Assembly (NCBI RefSeq): GCF_014203855.1
Contig: NZ_JACHJV010000002.1
Location: 558,001-622,000 of the forward strand
Length of the DNA: 64,000 bases
From: Kitasatospora kifunensis
GTDB lineage: Bacteria > Actinomycetota > Actinomycetes > Streptomycetales > Streptomycetaceae
Direction of reading: 5' to 3'
Part shown: one piece after another, positions 32,670-42,096 of the stretch
How the letters are laid out: the number at the start of each line of letters is the position of its first letter
Position numbering within the stretch: position 1 is the first letter of the stretch
Translations under genes and position numbers: made by a program
Notes under the pieces: generated by a model
Database searches by the model: none
Told to the model about the DNA's origin: nothing
Seen by the model: only the letters and a program-made list of their open reading frames with translations

Positions 32670-35438
32670 TCACAGGTCATCGAAGAAATCGCGCAGTTGC
32701 TGGCGCCTGCTGACCCCGAGCTTCGGATACACGTTGTACAGGTGCGCGCCGATGGTGCGGGGGGACAGCATGAGCTGCTCCGCGATCTCCCGGTTGCGCA
32801 GTCCCTTCGCCGCCAGCCGGACGATCCGCTGCTCGTGAGCGGTCAGCTCGGACAGCGGACCCGGGGCGGCCGGTGCGGTGGCGACGCCGCTCGCTCGCAG
32901 CTCGCCCCGGGCCTCCTCGGCCAGGCGGGCGGCGCCGAGCCGGGTGAACGTCTCCAGCGCCGTGACCAGGAGCTCACGGGCCTCCGAGGGCCGTCGCCGT
33001 CTGCGCAGCCACTGGGCGTAGTGCAGCCGGGCCTGGGCACGGGCGAGCGGCCACTGTTCCGCGGCCGGATTCACCACCGCGAGCCGGAAGTGCTGTTCGG
33101 CGTCACCGAGGTCACTGACCAGGGCGGTGGCGTGGTGCAGGAGCAACGTCATCCGGGTCGTCGGCCGGGCTCCCGCCAGCTCCCGCACCGCGGCGATGAC
33201 GGGTGCGACCTCCTGCTGACGGCCGGTCCGGTGGGCGAGCGCGGCGAGGTCGGCGATCGATCGGGGTGACAGGAAGTAGTGCAGCGGTTCGCCGTCGTCT
33301 CCGAACAGCTGCCGCAGGTGGCGGTAGGCGCCCTCGTAGTCGCCCGAGGCCGCGAGCGCTGCGCCCGAGGCCCGCAGCAGGTAGACGTGGGTGGCCCGGT
33401 TCTCCGCCAGGCTGACGGCCGTCCACGAGGGACCCGCCGCTTCGCCACCGCCGCCCGGGGCCCCGCGCAGGCCGCTCAGCAGCATCCGCAGCGCGTCCAC
33501 GGCGACCTCGACGTGGGTCAGTCTGTGGACGACCGCGAGCGTCCACATCTCCGTCAGCAGTTCGTCGGCTTCGGCCCACCGGCCGGTGTCGATCAGCGTC
33601 ACGGCCATCGGCGCGAGCGAGTTGGCCCCGGTGCCCATCGCCCCGTACGACCGCAGCAGGGCGAAGGTCTGCCGGAAGGCGTCGAGCGCGAGGTCCGGCT
33701 CGTCGCTGAAGAACGCGATGGAGCCGACGACCTGGAGCCGGGCCACCTCCGCGGGACCGGGCAACGGAGTCAGCAACGAGGGCCGCCGGGTGCGGCTCAG
33801 CAGGGCGGGCGCGTTCGCGACCGGGTCGATCCCGGCGAAGACCCCCGCCCAGATCACCTCGACGGCCTCGGAGGGCATCAGCTGGGTGGGGAATGCCCCT
33901 ACGTCGTCGAGCGAGACGCGGTCCAACAGGGAGGCGACCGGACGCCGGATCTCGGCCAGCCCCGACTGGAACCCGATCGTGTGGACGAGGGCGGCCACCG
34001 CGAGCATCGTGGTGCCGTCCTTCGGTGGCGGGTCCGCCGCTCCCATCAGCACCTGGAACGCCTCCCGCTGCCGGCCGTAGAAGGACAGCGCCATCGCGGC
34101 GCCGCACGCCGAGGCGCAGAGCATGTCACGGTCCTCGGTCACGGCCGCGACCTTGGTGTACAGCTCGCCCACCCACGAGGGGTCGCCCGCGTTGCTGGCG
34201 GCCCTGATCGCGTTGGCGTAGCGCCGCGCCCGGTCCGCCTCGGCCGGGCTGAACTCGGCGGCGCGCTCCAGCGCTCGGGCGGCCGCGAAGAGGCCACCGC
34301 GCTGTTCGACGATGCCCGCGGTGTTCTCCAGGGCCGCCGCGACGGACTCGTCGGGGCCCAGGCACGCTGCGGCCAGGTGCCAGGCCCGGCGCGCGGGATC
34401 CGCCTCCAGGACCGCCGCGAAGTCGCTGTGCGCGCGCTGGCGAAGGTGCGCCGAAGACCCCTGGTAGGAGGCTGCGCGCACGAGCGGGTGCCGGAAGCCG
34501 ACCTGGCCGTCCGCGATGGCGATCAGACCGGCGTCCTCCGCGGGCCCCCACACCGCGAGGTCACTCCCCGCTTTCGCGGCAGCCATGATGGTGGCCAGAT
34601 CCGTGTGGTCCGAGGACGCCGCCGCGTACAGGACCAGTCGTTGCGTCGACGCGGGCAGTGCGCGCAGCCGGGTGGCGAACATCTCCTGGATCCGCAGGGT
34701 CTGCGGCAGCCCACCGCCGGGCAGCCCGGTGGCGGAACCCCCGCGCGCGGCACGGCACAACTCGATGATGGCCAGCGGATTGCCGTCGGCCTGCTCCAGC
34801 ACGTCGATCCGGGCCCGGCCGGGCAGGGAGTGAGGTTGGGCCTCCAGCAGCCGCGCCGCGGCGGGGCCGGTCAGCGGCCCCAGGACCAGGGCGGGCACGC
34901 CCGCGGCGATGCCCGCGGGCGGTGTCAGCCCGCGGGCGGCGAGCAGCACGGTCACCGGCTCGGCCGCGAAGCGGCGCAGCACGAAGCTCAGGACTTCGCG
35001 GGAGTCGCGGTCGAAGAGCTGGATGTCATCGACGATCAGCAGGAGCGGCCTGCGCCGTGAGACGTCGGCCAGCAAGGTGAGCACCGCGACGCGCAGCAGC
35101 ATCGAGTCGACCGGTTTGCCGGCGGCGACCATTCCGAACGCCGTCTGCAACGCCTCGCGCAGGTGCGCCGGCAGGCCGGCGAGGTCGGGCAGCAGCGGGA
35201 GCAGCAGCTGGTGCAAGGAGGCGAACGACTGCTCCGACTCACCTTCATAACCCTGAGAGGTCAGGACCTTTGTACCGATCCCGCGCGCATGCTCGGCCGC
35301 GAGGTCGAGCAACGCCGTCTTGCCCGTGCCGGCCTCACCGAGCACGAGCAGCGCTTGCGGTGCACGGCGGCCCGCACCGACGACGCCCAGGATCCGATCG
35401 GTCTGCGCCTCCCGGCCGATCAGGGGCCGTTCGTCCAT
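32670..35438 (-). CDS. LAL-type LuxR-family regulator
   Basis: 922 residues. The N-terminal AAA/STAND ATPase has the signature LIGREAQTDRILGVV, Walker A GEAGTGKTAL (34-43) and Walker B LLLIVDDIQLFD. A long helical middle of TPR character follows. The C-terminal GerE helix-turn-helix is complete: LTAHEQRIVRLAAKGLRNRE, then IAEQLMLSPRTIGAHLYNVY, with the recognition helix SPRTIGAHLYN. LAL proteins are ATP-dependent activators, in Streptomyces often for polyketide or catabolic genes. ATG 35438 opens MDERPLIGRE, exactly where family members begin. It lies between an AraC-type gene (151 bases) and the hydrolase gene (55 bases) and is probably co-transcribed with them. Confidence 0.9.
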   Translation of the reverse strand: MDERPLIGREAQTDRILGVVGAGRRAPQALLVLGEAGTGKTALLDLAAEHARGIGTKVLTSQGYEGESEQSFASLHQLLLPLLPDLAGLPAHLREALQTAFGMVAAGKPVDSMLLRVAVLTLLADVSRRRPLLLIVDDIQLFDRDSREVLSFVLRRFAAEPVTVLLAARGLTPPAGIAAGVPALVLGPLTGPAAARLLEAQPHSLPGRARIDVLEQADGNPLAIIELCRAARGGSATGLPGGGLPQTLRIQEMFATRLRALPASTQRLVLYAAASSDHTDLATIMAAAKAGSDLAVWGPAEDAGLIAIADGQVGFRHPLVRAASYQGSSAHLRQRAHSDFAAVLEADPARRAWHLAAACLGPDESVAAALENTAGIVEQRGGLFAAARALERAAEFSPAEADRARRYANAIRAASNAGDPSWVGELYTKVAAVTEDRDMLCASACGAAMALSFYGRQREAFQVLMGAADPPPKDGTTMLAVAALVHTIGFQSGLAEIRRPVASLLDRVSLDDVGAFPTQLMPSEAVEVIWAGVFAGIDPVANAPALLSRTRRPSLLTPLPGPAEVARLQVVGSIAFFSDEPDLALDAFRQTFALLRSYGAMGTGANSLAPMAVTLIDTGRWAEADELLTEMWTLAVVHRLTHVEVAVDALRMLLSGLRGAPGGGGEAAGPSWTAVSLAENRATHVYLLRASGAALAASGDYEGAYRHLRQLFGDDGEPLHYFLSPRSIADLAALAHRTGRQQEVAPVIAAVRELAGARPTTRMTLLLHHATALVSDLGDAEQHFRLAVVNPAAEQWPLARAQARLHYAQWLRRRRRPSEARELLVTALETFTRLGAARLAEEARGELRASGVATAPAAPGPLSELTAHEQRIVRLAAKGLRNREIAEQLMLSPRTIGAHLYNVYPKLGVSRRQQLRDFFDDL

Positions 35439-35589
35439 GGTGTGGGTCCCCCCGGTGAGCGCGCGGACTCGTCGAGGTCTTGTCCCGCAAGCGGACGCGT
35501 GGGACCGATTGTGCCAGCAGGAACGAGGTCGCAGGTCAGCGGCCCGTTCGACGGCGCATCAACTGCGCGTCGGCAGTGCGGGAGCGGGC

Positions 35590-36477
35590 TTACGGGTGGC
35601 GGACGCCGTGCGGGAGTTCGCCGCCCGCAGGGGGAGCGGCCACGGCGGCGAGGAGCTCGCGCCAGGCGCGCGGGGACAGGCCGTAGGCGGCGCGGAAGGT
35701 GCGGCTGAAGTGGGCCGCGTTGGCGAAGCCCCAGCGTTGTGCGATGGAGGAGATCTTCGCGCTCTGGTGTCCGGTCCGGCTGAGTTCGCGGCAGCACTCC
35801 TGCAGTCGGCGTTGCCGGATCCAGCGGCTGACGGTGGTGTTCTCGCGCTCGAAGACCTTGTGCAGGTAGCGGACCGAGATGTGGTGCCGCGCGGCGATGG
35901 CCTCGGGGCACAGGGAGGGGTCGCCCAGGTGCAGGTTGATCTGCCACTGGATGTCCGCCAGCAGGGTGCGGTCGGTGGGTGCTGCCGCTGGGGTGGTGGT
36001 CTGGTGGGACAGCTCGATGACGAGTGTGGTGAGCAGGTCGATGAGATGGCCGGCCGCGCGGTCGCAGGCGAGCGGACCGGCGGGGTTCGAGGCGCCGGCC
36101 CGCAGGAAGGCGGTCAGTAGGGCGGCGACTCCCGACCGGGTGTCGAGGGCCCGACCGGTGGCCGCGGACAGCGTCCGGTCGGTGAGGGGCAGCACCTGGC
36201 GCGGGATCGCGAAGGTGGTCAGCACGGAGCCGTCGGCCATGGTGAACGGGCTGAGGTCGGCGGTGTCGTGGATCAGTAGCCGACCAGGGGTCAGCTGCGC
36301 GCCGCCGATCGTGACGGCGCCCTGGTCGGGCAGCAGAACGGTCACGGTGCGCTGTCCGGGCGCGGCCGGCCGCCTCCTCGCGTCGGCTGGGCGGATCGTG
36401 ACGGCCAGAGATCGGGCCTGGGTCTGGGCCTGGGGCTGGGCCCGGTCGGTCGGCTCGGTTTCGGTCGAGGTGTACAT
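35590..36477 (-). CDS. AraC-family transcriptional regulator (module 1)
   Basis: 295 residues. An N-terminal cupin-like sensor domain (RTVTVLLPDQGAVTIGGAQL, RLLIHDTADLSPFTMADGSV) is followed by the C-terminal double helix-turn-helix: ISVRYLHKVFERENTTVSRW, RRLQECCRELSRTG and AQRWGFANAAHFSRTFRAAY, then SPRAWREL. The C-terminal layout, with ISVRYLH and TVSRWI, is shared with two other AraC proteins in this window (38-kb and 48-kb copies). Start ATG 36477 has GGAG 5 bases upstream; ATG 36498 is an alternative. Transcribed towards the LAL and hydrolase genes, probably as one unit, and divergent from a second hydrolase gene 343 bases away. Confidence 0.88.
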   Translation of the reverse strand: MYTSTETEPTDRAQPQAQTQARSLAVTIRPADARRRPAAPGQRTVTVLLPDQGAVTIGGAQLTPGRLLIHDTADLSPFTMADGSVLTTFAIPRQVLPLTDRTLSAATGRALDTRSGVAALLTAFLRAGASNPAGPLACDRAAGHLIDLLTTLVIELSHQTTTPAAAPTDRTLLADIQWQINLHLGDPSLCPEAIAARHHISVRYLHKVFERENTTVSRWIRQRRLQECCRELSRTGHQSAKISSIAQRWGFANAAHFSRTFRAAYGLSPRAWRELLAAVAAPPAGGELPHGVRHP

Positions 36478-36820
36478 GGCTGCTCCGCGCGTGGACATGA
36501 CGATGCGTCGAGCCGTTCGCGGTGGCCCGTCGACTTCCGCGTCGCTCGTCTTCTGCGTCGATCGTCGCCGGGTCGGCTCGGCCGGGCATAGGTCATCTGA
36601 CGGTCGGGATGTGTCCGGTCGACAATCGCTGCGGCAGCGCTCGCGAGCGGCCGGCGTCACGCGGCCGGACGGTCCGGACGGAAAACTGTGCGCTCAGCGG
36701 CACGAGCAACTGCCCACCTGGAGGCCCCATCCCGGCGGCTCGTCCGTAGAGTCGGACCCTGACGCGGCCCTAGCAGCGGCCGCTGCTGCCGTCGGCGGTC
36801 CCTTTGGGGTAGGAGTAGAC
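36478..36820. other. Divergent promoter region of modules 1 and 2
   Basis: This 343-base gap lies between the leftward AraC gene and the rightward hydrolase gene. It holds the GTG-start ribosome site at its right end and no gene. No clear inverted repeat was found by eye. Confidence 0.45.
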
Positions 36821-37804
36821 GTGTTCGAAGAGGCCAGACCGCCGCAGCCTCCGGTTGTCCTGGAGCCCGAAGCCAGGGCGTTCGTCGCGCAGTACGGCCG
36901 CCCGCAGATGTCCTTCGGGGGCGAGCCCCAGCCCTCCCGATCGGCTCTGCCGGACCCTTGGGTCGCGCCGCTCGACGATCCGGGAGTAGTGGACGAGTGG
37001 CTCGCGCTGCCCGGCGACCGTGGTGAGCGGATCCGGGTGCGCATCCTGCGGCCGGCCGGCAGTGAAGACCTGCTTCCGGTCATCCTCTACCTGCGCGGCC
37101 TAGGCTGGATGTTCAACGACTCGGCCGCCCATCACCGGCTGGCCACCGACCTGGCGCTCGGCGCGGATGCGGCCGTCGTGGTGCCGGAGTACGACCGCCC
37201 GCCCGCCGCTCGCTACCCGGCCGCCGTCGAGCAGAGCTACGCGGTGGCCCGCTGGATCGCCGAGCAGGGGGTGCAGGCGGGACTCGACGGCACGCGCATG
37301 GCCGCCGTGGGCGACTGCGCGGGCGGCAACCTGGTGGCGGCCCTCACGCTGCTGGCCAAGCAGCGCGGCGGTGTCCGGCTGGTGCAGCAGGTGCTGCTCT
37401 GCCCGGTCACCGATGCCGGTCTCGATACCGCGTCCCACCGCGAGTTCGCCGACGGCTACGTCCTGGGCCGCAGCGCGATGCACGAGTTCTGGCAGCAGTA
37501 CGTCCCCGATCCCCGCCGCCGCTCGGAGCCCGCCGCCTCGCCGCTGCGGGCGCCGCTCGAGGACCTCGCGGGCCTACCGCCCGCCTTGGTCGTGACGGCC
37601 GAGGCGGACGTCCTGCGGGACGAGGGCGAGGCCTACGCCGCCCGGCTCCGCGCGGCGGGCGTGCCGGTGGTCTCGGTCCGCTATCACGGGACGGTGCACG
37701 GATTCCTGCTCCTGGACGCCCTGTGGGGGAGCGCCGCCGCCACCGCGGCCCGTATCCAGACGATCGACACGCTGCACGTCGTACTGCACCGCTACCGGGA
37801 CTGA
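36821..37804 (+). CDS. HSL-type alpha/beta hydrolase with altered catalytic motifs
   Basis: 327 residues, a paralogue of the hydrolase at 31.6 kb. The oxyanion motif is changed from HGG to RGL (ILYLRGLGWMFND) and the nucleophile elbow reads AVGDCAGGNLVA, with Cys for Ser. The acid and base regions, TAEADVLRDEGEAY and GTVHGF, are kept. Such double change predicts poor esterase activity; the protein may bind a ligand or use another mechanism. GTG 36821 has AGGAG 5 bases upstream and is the preferred start over much longer readings. It is followed after 140 bases by an AraC gene on the same strand, forming a hydrolase-AraC pair. Confidence 0.85.
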   Translation: MFEEARPPQPPVVLEPEARAFVAQYGRPQMSFGGEPQPSRSALPDPWVAPLDDPGVVDEWLALPGDRGERIRVRILRPAGSEDLLPVILYLRGLGWMFNDSAAHHRLATDLALGADAAVVVPEYDRPPAARYPAAVEQSYAVARWIAEQGVQAGLDGTRMAAVGDCAGGNLVAALTLLAKQRGGVRLVQQVLLCPVTDAGLDTASHREFADGYVLGRSAMHEFWQQYVPDPRRRSEPAASPLRAPLEDLAGLPPALVVTAEADVLRDEGEAYAARLRAAGVPVVSVRYHGTVHGFLLLDALWGSAAATAARIQTIDTLHVVLHRYRD

Positions 37805-37944
37805 CCGAGCCTCAGACGCTCACGGACCACGCCAAGCCGTGCTGAACCTGACGCCAGTTTCGACAGTCAGATGACTTACCACCCCGGTGCCGCCCACGGT
37901 CAGGCTGGATCCCGCCGACCGTCGGCCGACAACCGGGAGAACCT

Positions 37945-39177
37945 GTGAGCCTCGTGCTGACCACCGCCTCCGTTCCGGATCACGACAAGATCGCCTACTG
38001 GAACGAAGCAGTCAACCGGATCCACGTGCCGGTGCGGGTGACCCCCTTGGCGACCGGCTCGGACACCGGGCCGTTCGCCGGCCGGATCGTCACCGACCGG
38101 CTCGGGTACCTGCAGATCTCGACCGTGGAGGCCGACCCGGAGCGGGTCAGTCGCCCCCCTCGGCTGATCGACCAATCGCAGGAGGCGTTCGTCGCGATCG
38201 CCCTCCAGGAGGCGGGAACGGCCTCCTTCACCCAGGGCGGGCGCAGCACCCGGGTCGAGGAGGGCGAACTGCTGCTCTACGACACCGGCCGGCCCTACAC
38301 CGTCGACTATCCGCAGCGGTTTCGGACCCGGCTGTTCCAGCTGCCGAGCCGGGCCCTGAACCTGCCGGAGAAGATGCTCGGGCAGCTGACAGGTGTCGCG
38401 ATCCGGCCGGACGAGGGCTTCGGGGCGACCCTCATCCCCGTGCTGGCCGCCATGGCACAGGGGGCCGGCGGCTACGCCCCGGCGGTGGGCGATCGGCTGG
38501 CAGGTTCCGTCGCCGAGTTGCTGGCCACCCTGGCAGCCGAGCGGAGCACAGCCGCGGCGGCGGACACCGACTCCGCGCAGGGCCACCTGCTGCTGCGGAT
38601 CCGCGCGCACATCGATCGCCACCTGGGGGATCCGGCACTGTCCCCCGAAGGCATCGCCGACGCGCACCGGATCTCCATCCGCTACCTGCACCGGCTCTTC
38701 GAGGCGCAGGACACCACGGTCAGCCGGCTGATCCAGCGGCGCCGACTGGAGGAGTGCGGCCGTGAGCTGGCCCGGCGTGGTCGGGCCAGCCCGACGGTCT
38801 CGGTGGTCGCGCGACGCTGGGGGTTCGTCAGCCCGGCCCACTTCAGCCGGGCCTTCCGGGCGACTTACGGGGTGTCGCCGCGTGAATGGCGCGACAGGTG
38901 CCTGTCCGGGGCGGCCGGCGGGCGAGCGCCGGGCCCGCACGGGGCGGCGTCAGAGCCCGTAGCGCTCCAGCAGGCGCAGCCAGAGCTCACTCATGGCGGG
39001 GAATGCCGGGACGGCGTGCCACAGGCGCTCCAACGGGACTTCGCCGACGATGGCGACGGTCGCCGCGTGGATGAGTTCGCCGACGCCCGGGCCCACCAGG
39101 GTGCAGCCGACCACGACGGATCGCTGCTCGTCCACGACCAGCTTGGCGTGCCCGCGGTAGCCGTCGGCGAAGAGTGA
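37945..39177 (+). CDS. AraC-family transcriptional regulator (module 2) with read-through tail
   Basis: 410 residues. A sensor domain with VSRPPRLIDQSQEAFVAIAL and GGRSTRVEEGELLLYDTGRP is followed by the double helix-turn-helix: ISIRYLHRLFEAQDTTVSRL, RRLEECGRELARRG and ARRWGFVSPAHFSRAFRATY, then SPREWRD near residue 317. Homology ends about there, yet the frame continues for some 85 codons and the last 228 bases overlap the oppositely oriented reductase gene. The tail composition (QQAQPELTHGGECRDGVPQA) looks like antisense reading, so the natural stop was probably lost. GTG 37945 has GGGAGA 5 bases upstream. It probably regulates the paired hydrolase gene. Confidence 0.82.
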   Translation: MSLVLTTASVPDHDKIAYWNEAVNRIHVPVRVTPLATGSDTGPFAGRIVTDRLGYLQISTVEADPERVSRPPRLIDQSQEAFVAIALQEAGTASFTQGGRSTRVEEGELLLYDTGRPYTVDYPQRFRTRLFQLPSRALNLPEKMLGQLTGVAIRPDEGFGATLIPVLAAMAQGAGGYAPAVGDRLAGSVAELLATLAAERSTAAAADTDSAQGHLLLRIRAHIDRHLGDPALSPEGIADAHRISIRYLHRLFEAQDTTVSRLIQRRRLEECGRELARRGRASPTVSVVARRWGFVSPAHFSRAFRATYGVSPREWRDRCLSGAAGGRAPGPHGAASEPVALQQAQPELTHGGECRDGVPQALQRDFADDGDGRRVDEFADARAHQGAADHDGSLLVHDQLGVPAVAVGEE

Positions 39178-40416
39178 TGCTCCGGCGACGTCGCCGATCG
39201 GGTACTCCACCACCCGGACCTGGAGACCGGCCCGGCGGGCCTGCTCCTCGGTCCGGCCGACGGCGGCGGCCTCCGGCCTGGTGAAGACCACCTGCGGTAC
39301 GGCGTGGTGGTCGGCGGTGGCCGCCCAGGAAGCCCAGGGGGCGGGTTCCGCGCGGCGTCCATGGGCGCGTGCGGCGATCGCGGCCGCGCAGGCCCGTGCC
39401 TGGTACTTGCCCATGTGGGTGAGCGGTGAGCGCTGGTTGATGTCGCCGGCCGCGTAGAGCCAGCCGGCGGCCACCTGCGTGACCCGGCAGCTGTCGTCCA
39501 CGAGCAGGCGGCCGTCGGGCGCGAGGCCGACCGTCTCCAAACCGAGCCCGGCGGTGCGCGGAGCGCGGCCGGTGGCCACCAGGAACTCCTCGGACTCCAC
39601 CGTGGAGCCGTCGTCCAAGAACGCCGTGACCACGCCGGTTGACTTCTCCCGGGCCACTCGCTCGACCGCGACCCCGGTGCGTATCTCGACGCCGTCGCCG
39701 CGCAGCCCCTCGGCGACCTGCGCGGCGGCGAACGGCTCCCAGGAAGGCAGCAGTCCCTCGCCGCGCACCAGCATGGTCACCTTGGAGCCCAACGCGCTCC
39801 AGGCGGCGGCCATTTCGCACCCCACCACGCCACCGCCGAGGACCACGAGCCGGTCCGGAACGGCGCCGGCCGTGGTCGCCTCCCTGCTGGTCCAGGCGCT
39901 GATACCGGCCAAGCCCGGCACCGGTGGCAGCACGGCGCTCGACCCGATACACAGCACTACGGCATGACGGGCCGTCAGTACAGTCGTTGCGCTGTCGGCG
40001 CGTACCGCTACCCGTCGCTCTGCGACCAGTCGGCCCCAGCCGCGTACCAGGTCGATGCCGGCCGACTTCAACCACTGTGCCTGGCCGTCGTCACGCAGGT
40101 CGGAGACGAACGCGTCCCGCCGGGCCAGGACGGCCGACACGTCCGGCGAACCGGTCACCGCCTCGCGTGCGCCGGCCACCGCGCGAGCCTGCGCCAGTGC
40201 CGCGGCCGGGCGCAGCAGGGCCTTGCTGGGAACGCAGGCGAAGTACGAGCACTCGCCGCCCACCCGTTCACCCTCGACGACGACCGCGCTCAAACCCGCT
40301 TTGACCACGCGGTCGGCGACGTTCTCACCGGTGGGACCGGCACCTACCACCACCACGTCGTACTCGGCCGCTGTCGGCAGGTCCGGTTCGTGGGTTGTGC
40401 TCGTCGGATTCTGCAT
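38950..40416 (-). CDS. FAD-dependent pyridine nucleotide-disulfide oxidoreductase
   Basis: 488 residues of the class I flavin disulfide reductase family (lipoamide dehydrogenase, mercuric and glutathione reductase). The N-terminal FAD motif is VVVVGAGPTGENVADRVV. The redox-active pair is intact as GGECSYFACVPSKALL (C56 and C61, CX4C). The NAD(P)-binding motif is VLGGGVVGCEMAAAWSALG, and the second FAD contact is LYAAGDIN. The C-terminal HAVPAFPAMSELWLRLL is the base region, with H followed by E, in the actinobacterial form. ATG 40416 has GAGGAAAG 7 bases upstream. It starts 39 bases after cydC, so it is likely co-transcribed with the cyd genes. The substrate disulfide is unknown. Confidence 0.88.
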   Translation of the reverse strand: MQNPTSTTHEPDLPTAAEYDVVVVGAGPTGENVADRVVKAGLSAVVVEGERVGGECSYFACVPSKALLRPAAALAQARAVAGAREAVTGSPDVSAVLARRDAFVSDLRDDGQAQWLKSAGIDLVRGWGRLVAERRVAVRADSATTVLTARHAVVLCIGSSAVLPPVPGLAGISAWTSREATTAGAVPDRLVVLGGGVVGCEMAAAWSALGSKVTMLVRGEGLLPSWEPFAAAQVAEGLRGDGVEIRTGVAVERVAREKSTGVVTAFLDDGSTVESEEFLVATGRAPRTAGLGLETVGLAPDGRLLVDDSCRVTQVAAGWLYAAGDINQRSPLTHMGKYQARACAAAIAARAHGRRAEPAPWASWAATADHHAVPQVVFTRPEAAAVGRTEEQARRAGLQVRVVEYPIGDVAGASLFADGYRGHAKLVVDEQRSVVVGCTLVGPGVGELIHAATVAIVGEVPLERLWHAVPAFPAMSELWLRLLERYGL

Positions 40417-40455
40417 CTTTCCTCTGTTCCGGGTCGGCGGATTACTTCGGCGGTG

Positions 40456-42096
40456 TCAGCGGGACGTGACTGCGGCGTCAACGGGCAAAGGACCCAGGCG
40501 CAGTGTGGTTTCCACCGGGAAGGGCAGCAGGTTGTGGTGCTGGTCCGGCAGGGCGATGACGAGCGCGCAGCGGGGCAGCGCCGCCCGGATGCCGCTCAAC
40601 AGTCGCACGGCTGTGGGCTGGTCGAGCCCGGCGGTGGGTTCATCGAGCAGGAGCACGGCGGGGGCACGCAGCAGGGCGCGGGCGATGGAGAGCCGGCGCC
40701 GCTGTCCTTGCGAGAGCGTGCCGCCCATGGGTCCGGTGGGTGCGTCGAGGTCGAGGTCGGCCAGCGCTGCGGCGGCGAGTGCGGCGTGCAGCGCCGCGTC
40801 GTCGGCGTCAGGGGCCGCTTGGCGCAGGTTGTCGGCGATGGTGCTGTCCGCCAGCCAGTCGTCGGCTTCGACCAGGGTGAGCGTGGCGGCCACCGAGACC
40901 GCGGAGAGTGTGTGCAGCGCAGAGCCACCGAGCAGGACGGACGGGCTTTCGATCCGTCCCGCGAGGGTGTTGAGCAGGGTGCTCTTGCCGCTTCCGTTCG
41001 GCCCGGTGACCAGGGTGGCGCTACCCGGCAGGAGGGTGGCCGACCACTGGCTTCGGGCCGCTCCCAGGCCCACCGGGAGGTCGCGCACCACCAGCGGTGC
41101 ACCGGCGCGGGGGAGGACGGCCGACCCGGAAGGCCGGGGGCGGGCCAGCAGGTCGGCAAGCCGCAGCGCGGAGTGCGCGGCCGAGCCGCGGTCGCGCAGG
41201 ATCTGCGGCAGCGTCTCGACCAGTTCGTAGCCCGCGGCGACCAGCAGCGTCTCACCGATGGCGTCGGCGACCGGCTGCATCGTCGAGTGGCTGGAGAGGG
41301 CGAGCAGCAGGACCGTGACCTGTCCGAGCGCGCCGAGCAGGCGCAGCAGCAGGCGGCCGCTGCGCAGCACGGAAAGTGACGTGGCGTCAGCTCGGCGCGC
41401 GAGCTCGACCCGCTGGGCGACCTGATCGCGGGCCAGGTCGACGGCGTCCAGGCAGCGCAGCTCGGCGAGCGCGGCACGTGCGCTGAGCAGGGCGGATCGG
41501 GCGGCGGCCCGTTCAAAGGTGGCCTCGGCGCGGCGGGCGGCGGCGCGGCGGTTCGTCCGCAGGGCAACGGCGAGTGCCAGCGCGAGCAGCAGCGCCTCGG
41601 CGGCCCCGGCCGCCGGGTTCGCCACGCAGATGAGTGCCACCACGACCACGGCGGTCACCCCGACGCCGGTCAGCGGAGCGAGGGTCTGGGCCGGAGCCGC
41701 GGCCACGGTGGCCACGTCGTCGGTGAGTCGGGCGAGCAGCGCACCGTCGCGCCGCTCCCGCAACCGGCGTGGCGGGAGCGCGCCGGCGGAACGCACCATC
41801 CGGGCCCTGAGCGCGACCGTCGCGCCGAGCAGGGCGCGGTGGCTGGTGAGCCGTTCGGTGTAGCGCAGCCCGGTCCGGCCCAGGGCCAACGCCCGTACGG
41901 TCCCTGAGGGGTACATCCAGGACCAGGTGGTGTTCGCGCGCAGCGTGACCAGCGCGCAGGAGGTGAGGAACCAGCCGGACACACCGAGCAGGCCGGCGGC
42001 GGCCACCTCGGCGCCGGCGGCCAGCAGCGCGCCGAGCAGCAGGTCGCGCCGGCCGCGGCGGTCGGCTGAGGTCCACAGCAGGGTGAGGGCCCTCAT
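40456..42096 (-). CDS. cydC: CydC-type ABC transporter half (thiol exporter)
   Basis: 546 residues. Six membrane helices at the N-terminal half are followed by an ABC ATPase with Walker A GPNGSGKSTLL, signature LSQGQRRRLSIAR and Walker B VLLLDEPTAGLD. CydDC exports cysteine/glutathione and is needed to assemble cytochrome bd. The first ATG overlaps the cydD stop by 4 bases. The order cydA-cydB-cydD-cydC on one strand is the usual actinomycete arrangement. The C-terminal tail after the nucleotide domain is short. Compared with CydD, the membrane half is more divergent but has ANTTWSWMYPSG and ALGRTGLRYTERL, which are typical of CydC. Confidence 0.88.
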   Translation of the reverse strand: MRALTLLWTSADRRGRRDLLLGALLAAGAEVAAAGLLGVSGWFLTSCALVTLRANTTWSWMYPSGTVRALALGRTGLRYTERLTSHRALLGATVALRARMVRSAGALPPRRLRERRDGALLARLTDDVATVAAAPAQTLAPLTGVGVTAVVVVALICVANPAAGAAEALLLALALAVALRTNRRAAARRAEATFERAAARSALLSARAALAELRCLDAVDLARDQVAQRVELARRADATSLSVLRSGRLLLRLLGALGQVTVLLLALSSHSTMQPVADAIGETLLVAAGYELVETLPQILRDRGSAAHSALRLADLLARPRPSGSAVLPRAGAPLVVRDLPVGLGAARSQWSATLLPGSATLVTGPNGSGKSTLLNTLAGRIESPSVLLGGSALHTLSAVSVAATLTLVEADDWLADSTIADNLRQAAPDADDAALHAALAAAALADLDLDAPTGPMGGTLSQGQRRRLSIARALLRAPAVLLLDEPTAGLDQPTAVRLLSGIRAALPRCALVIALPDQHHNLLPFPVETTLRLGPLPVDAAVTSR

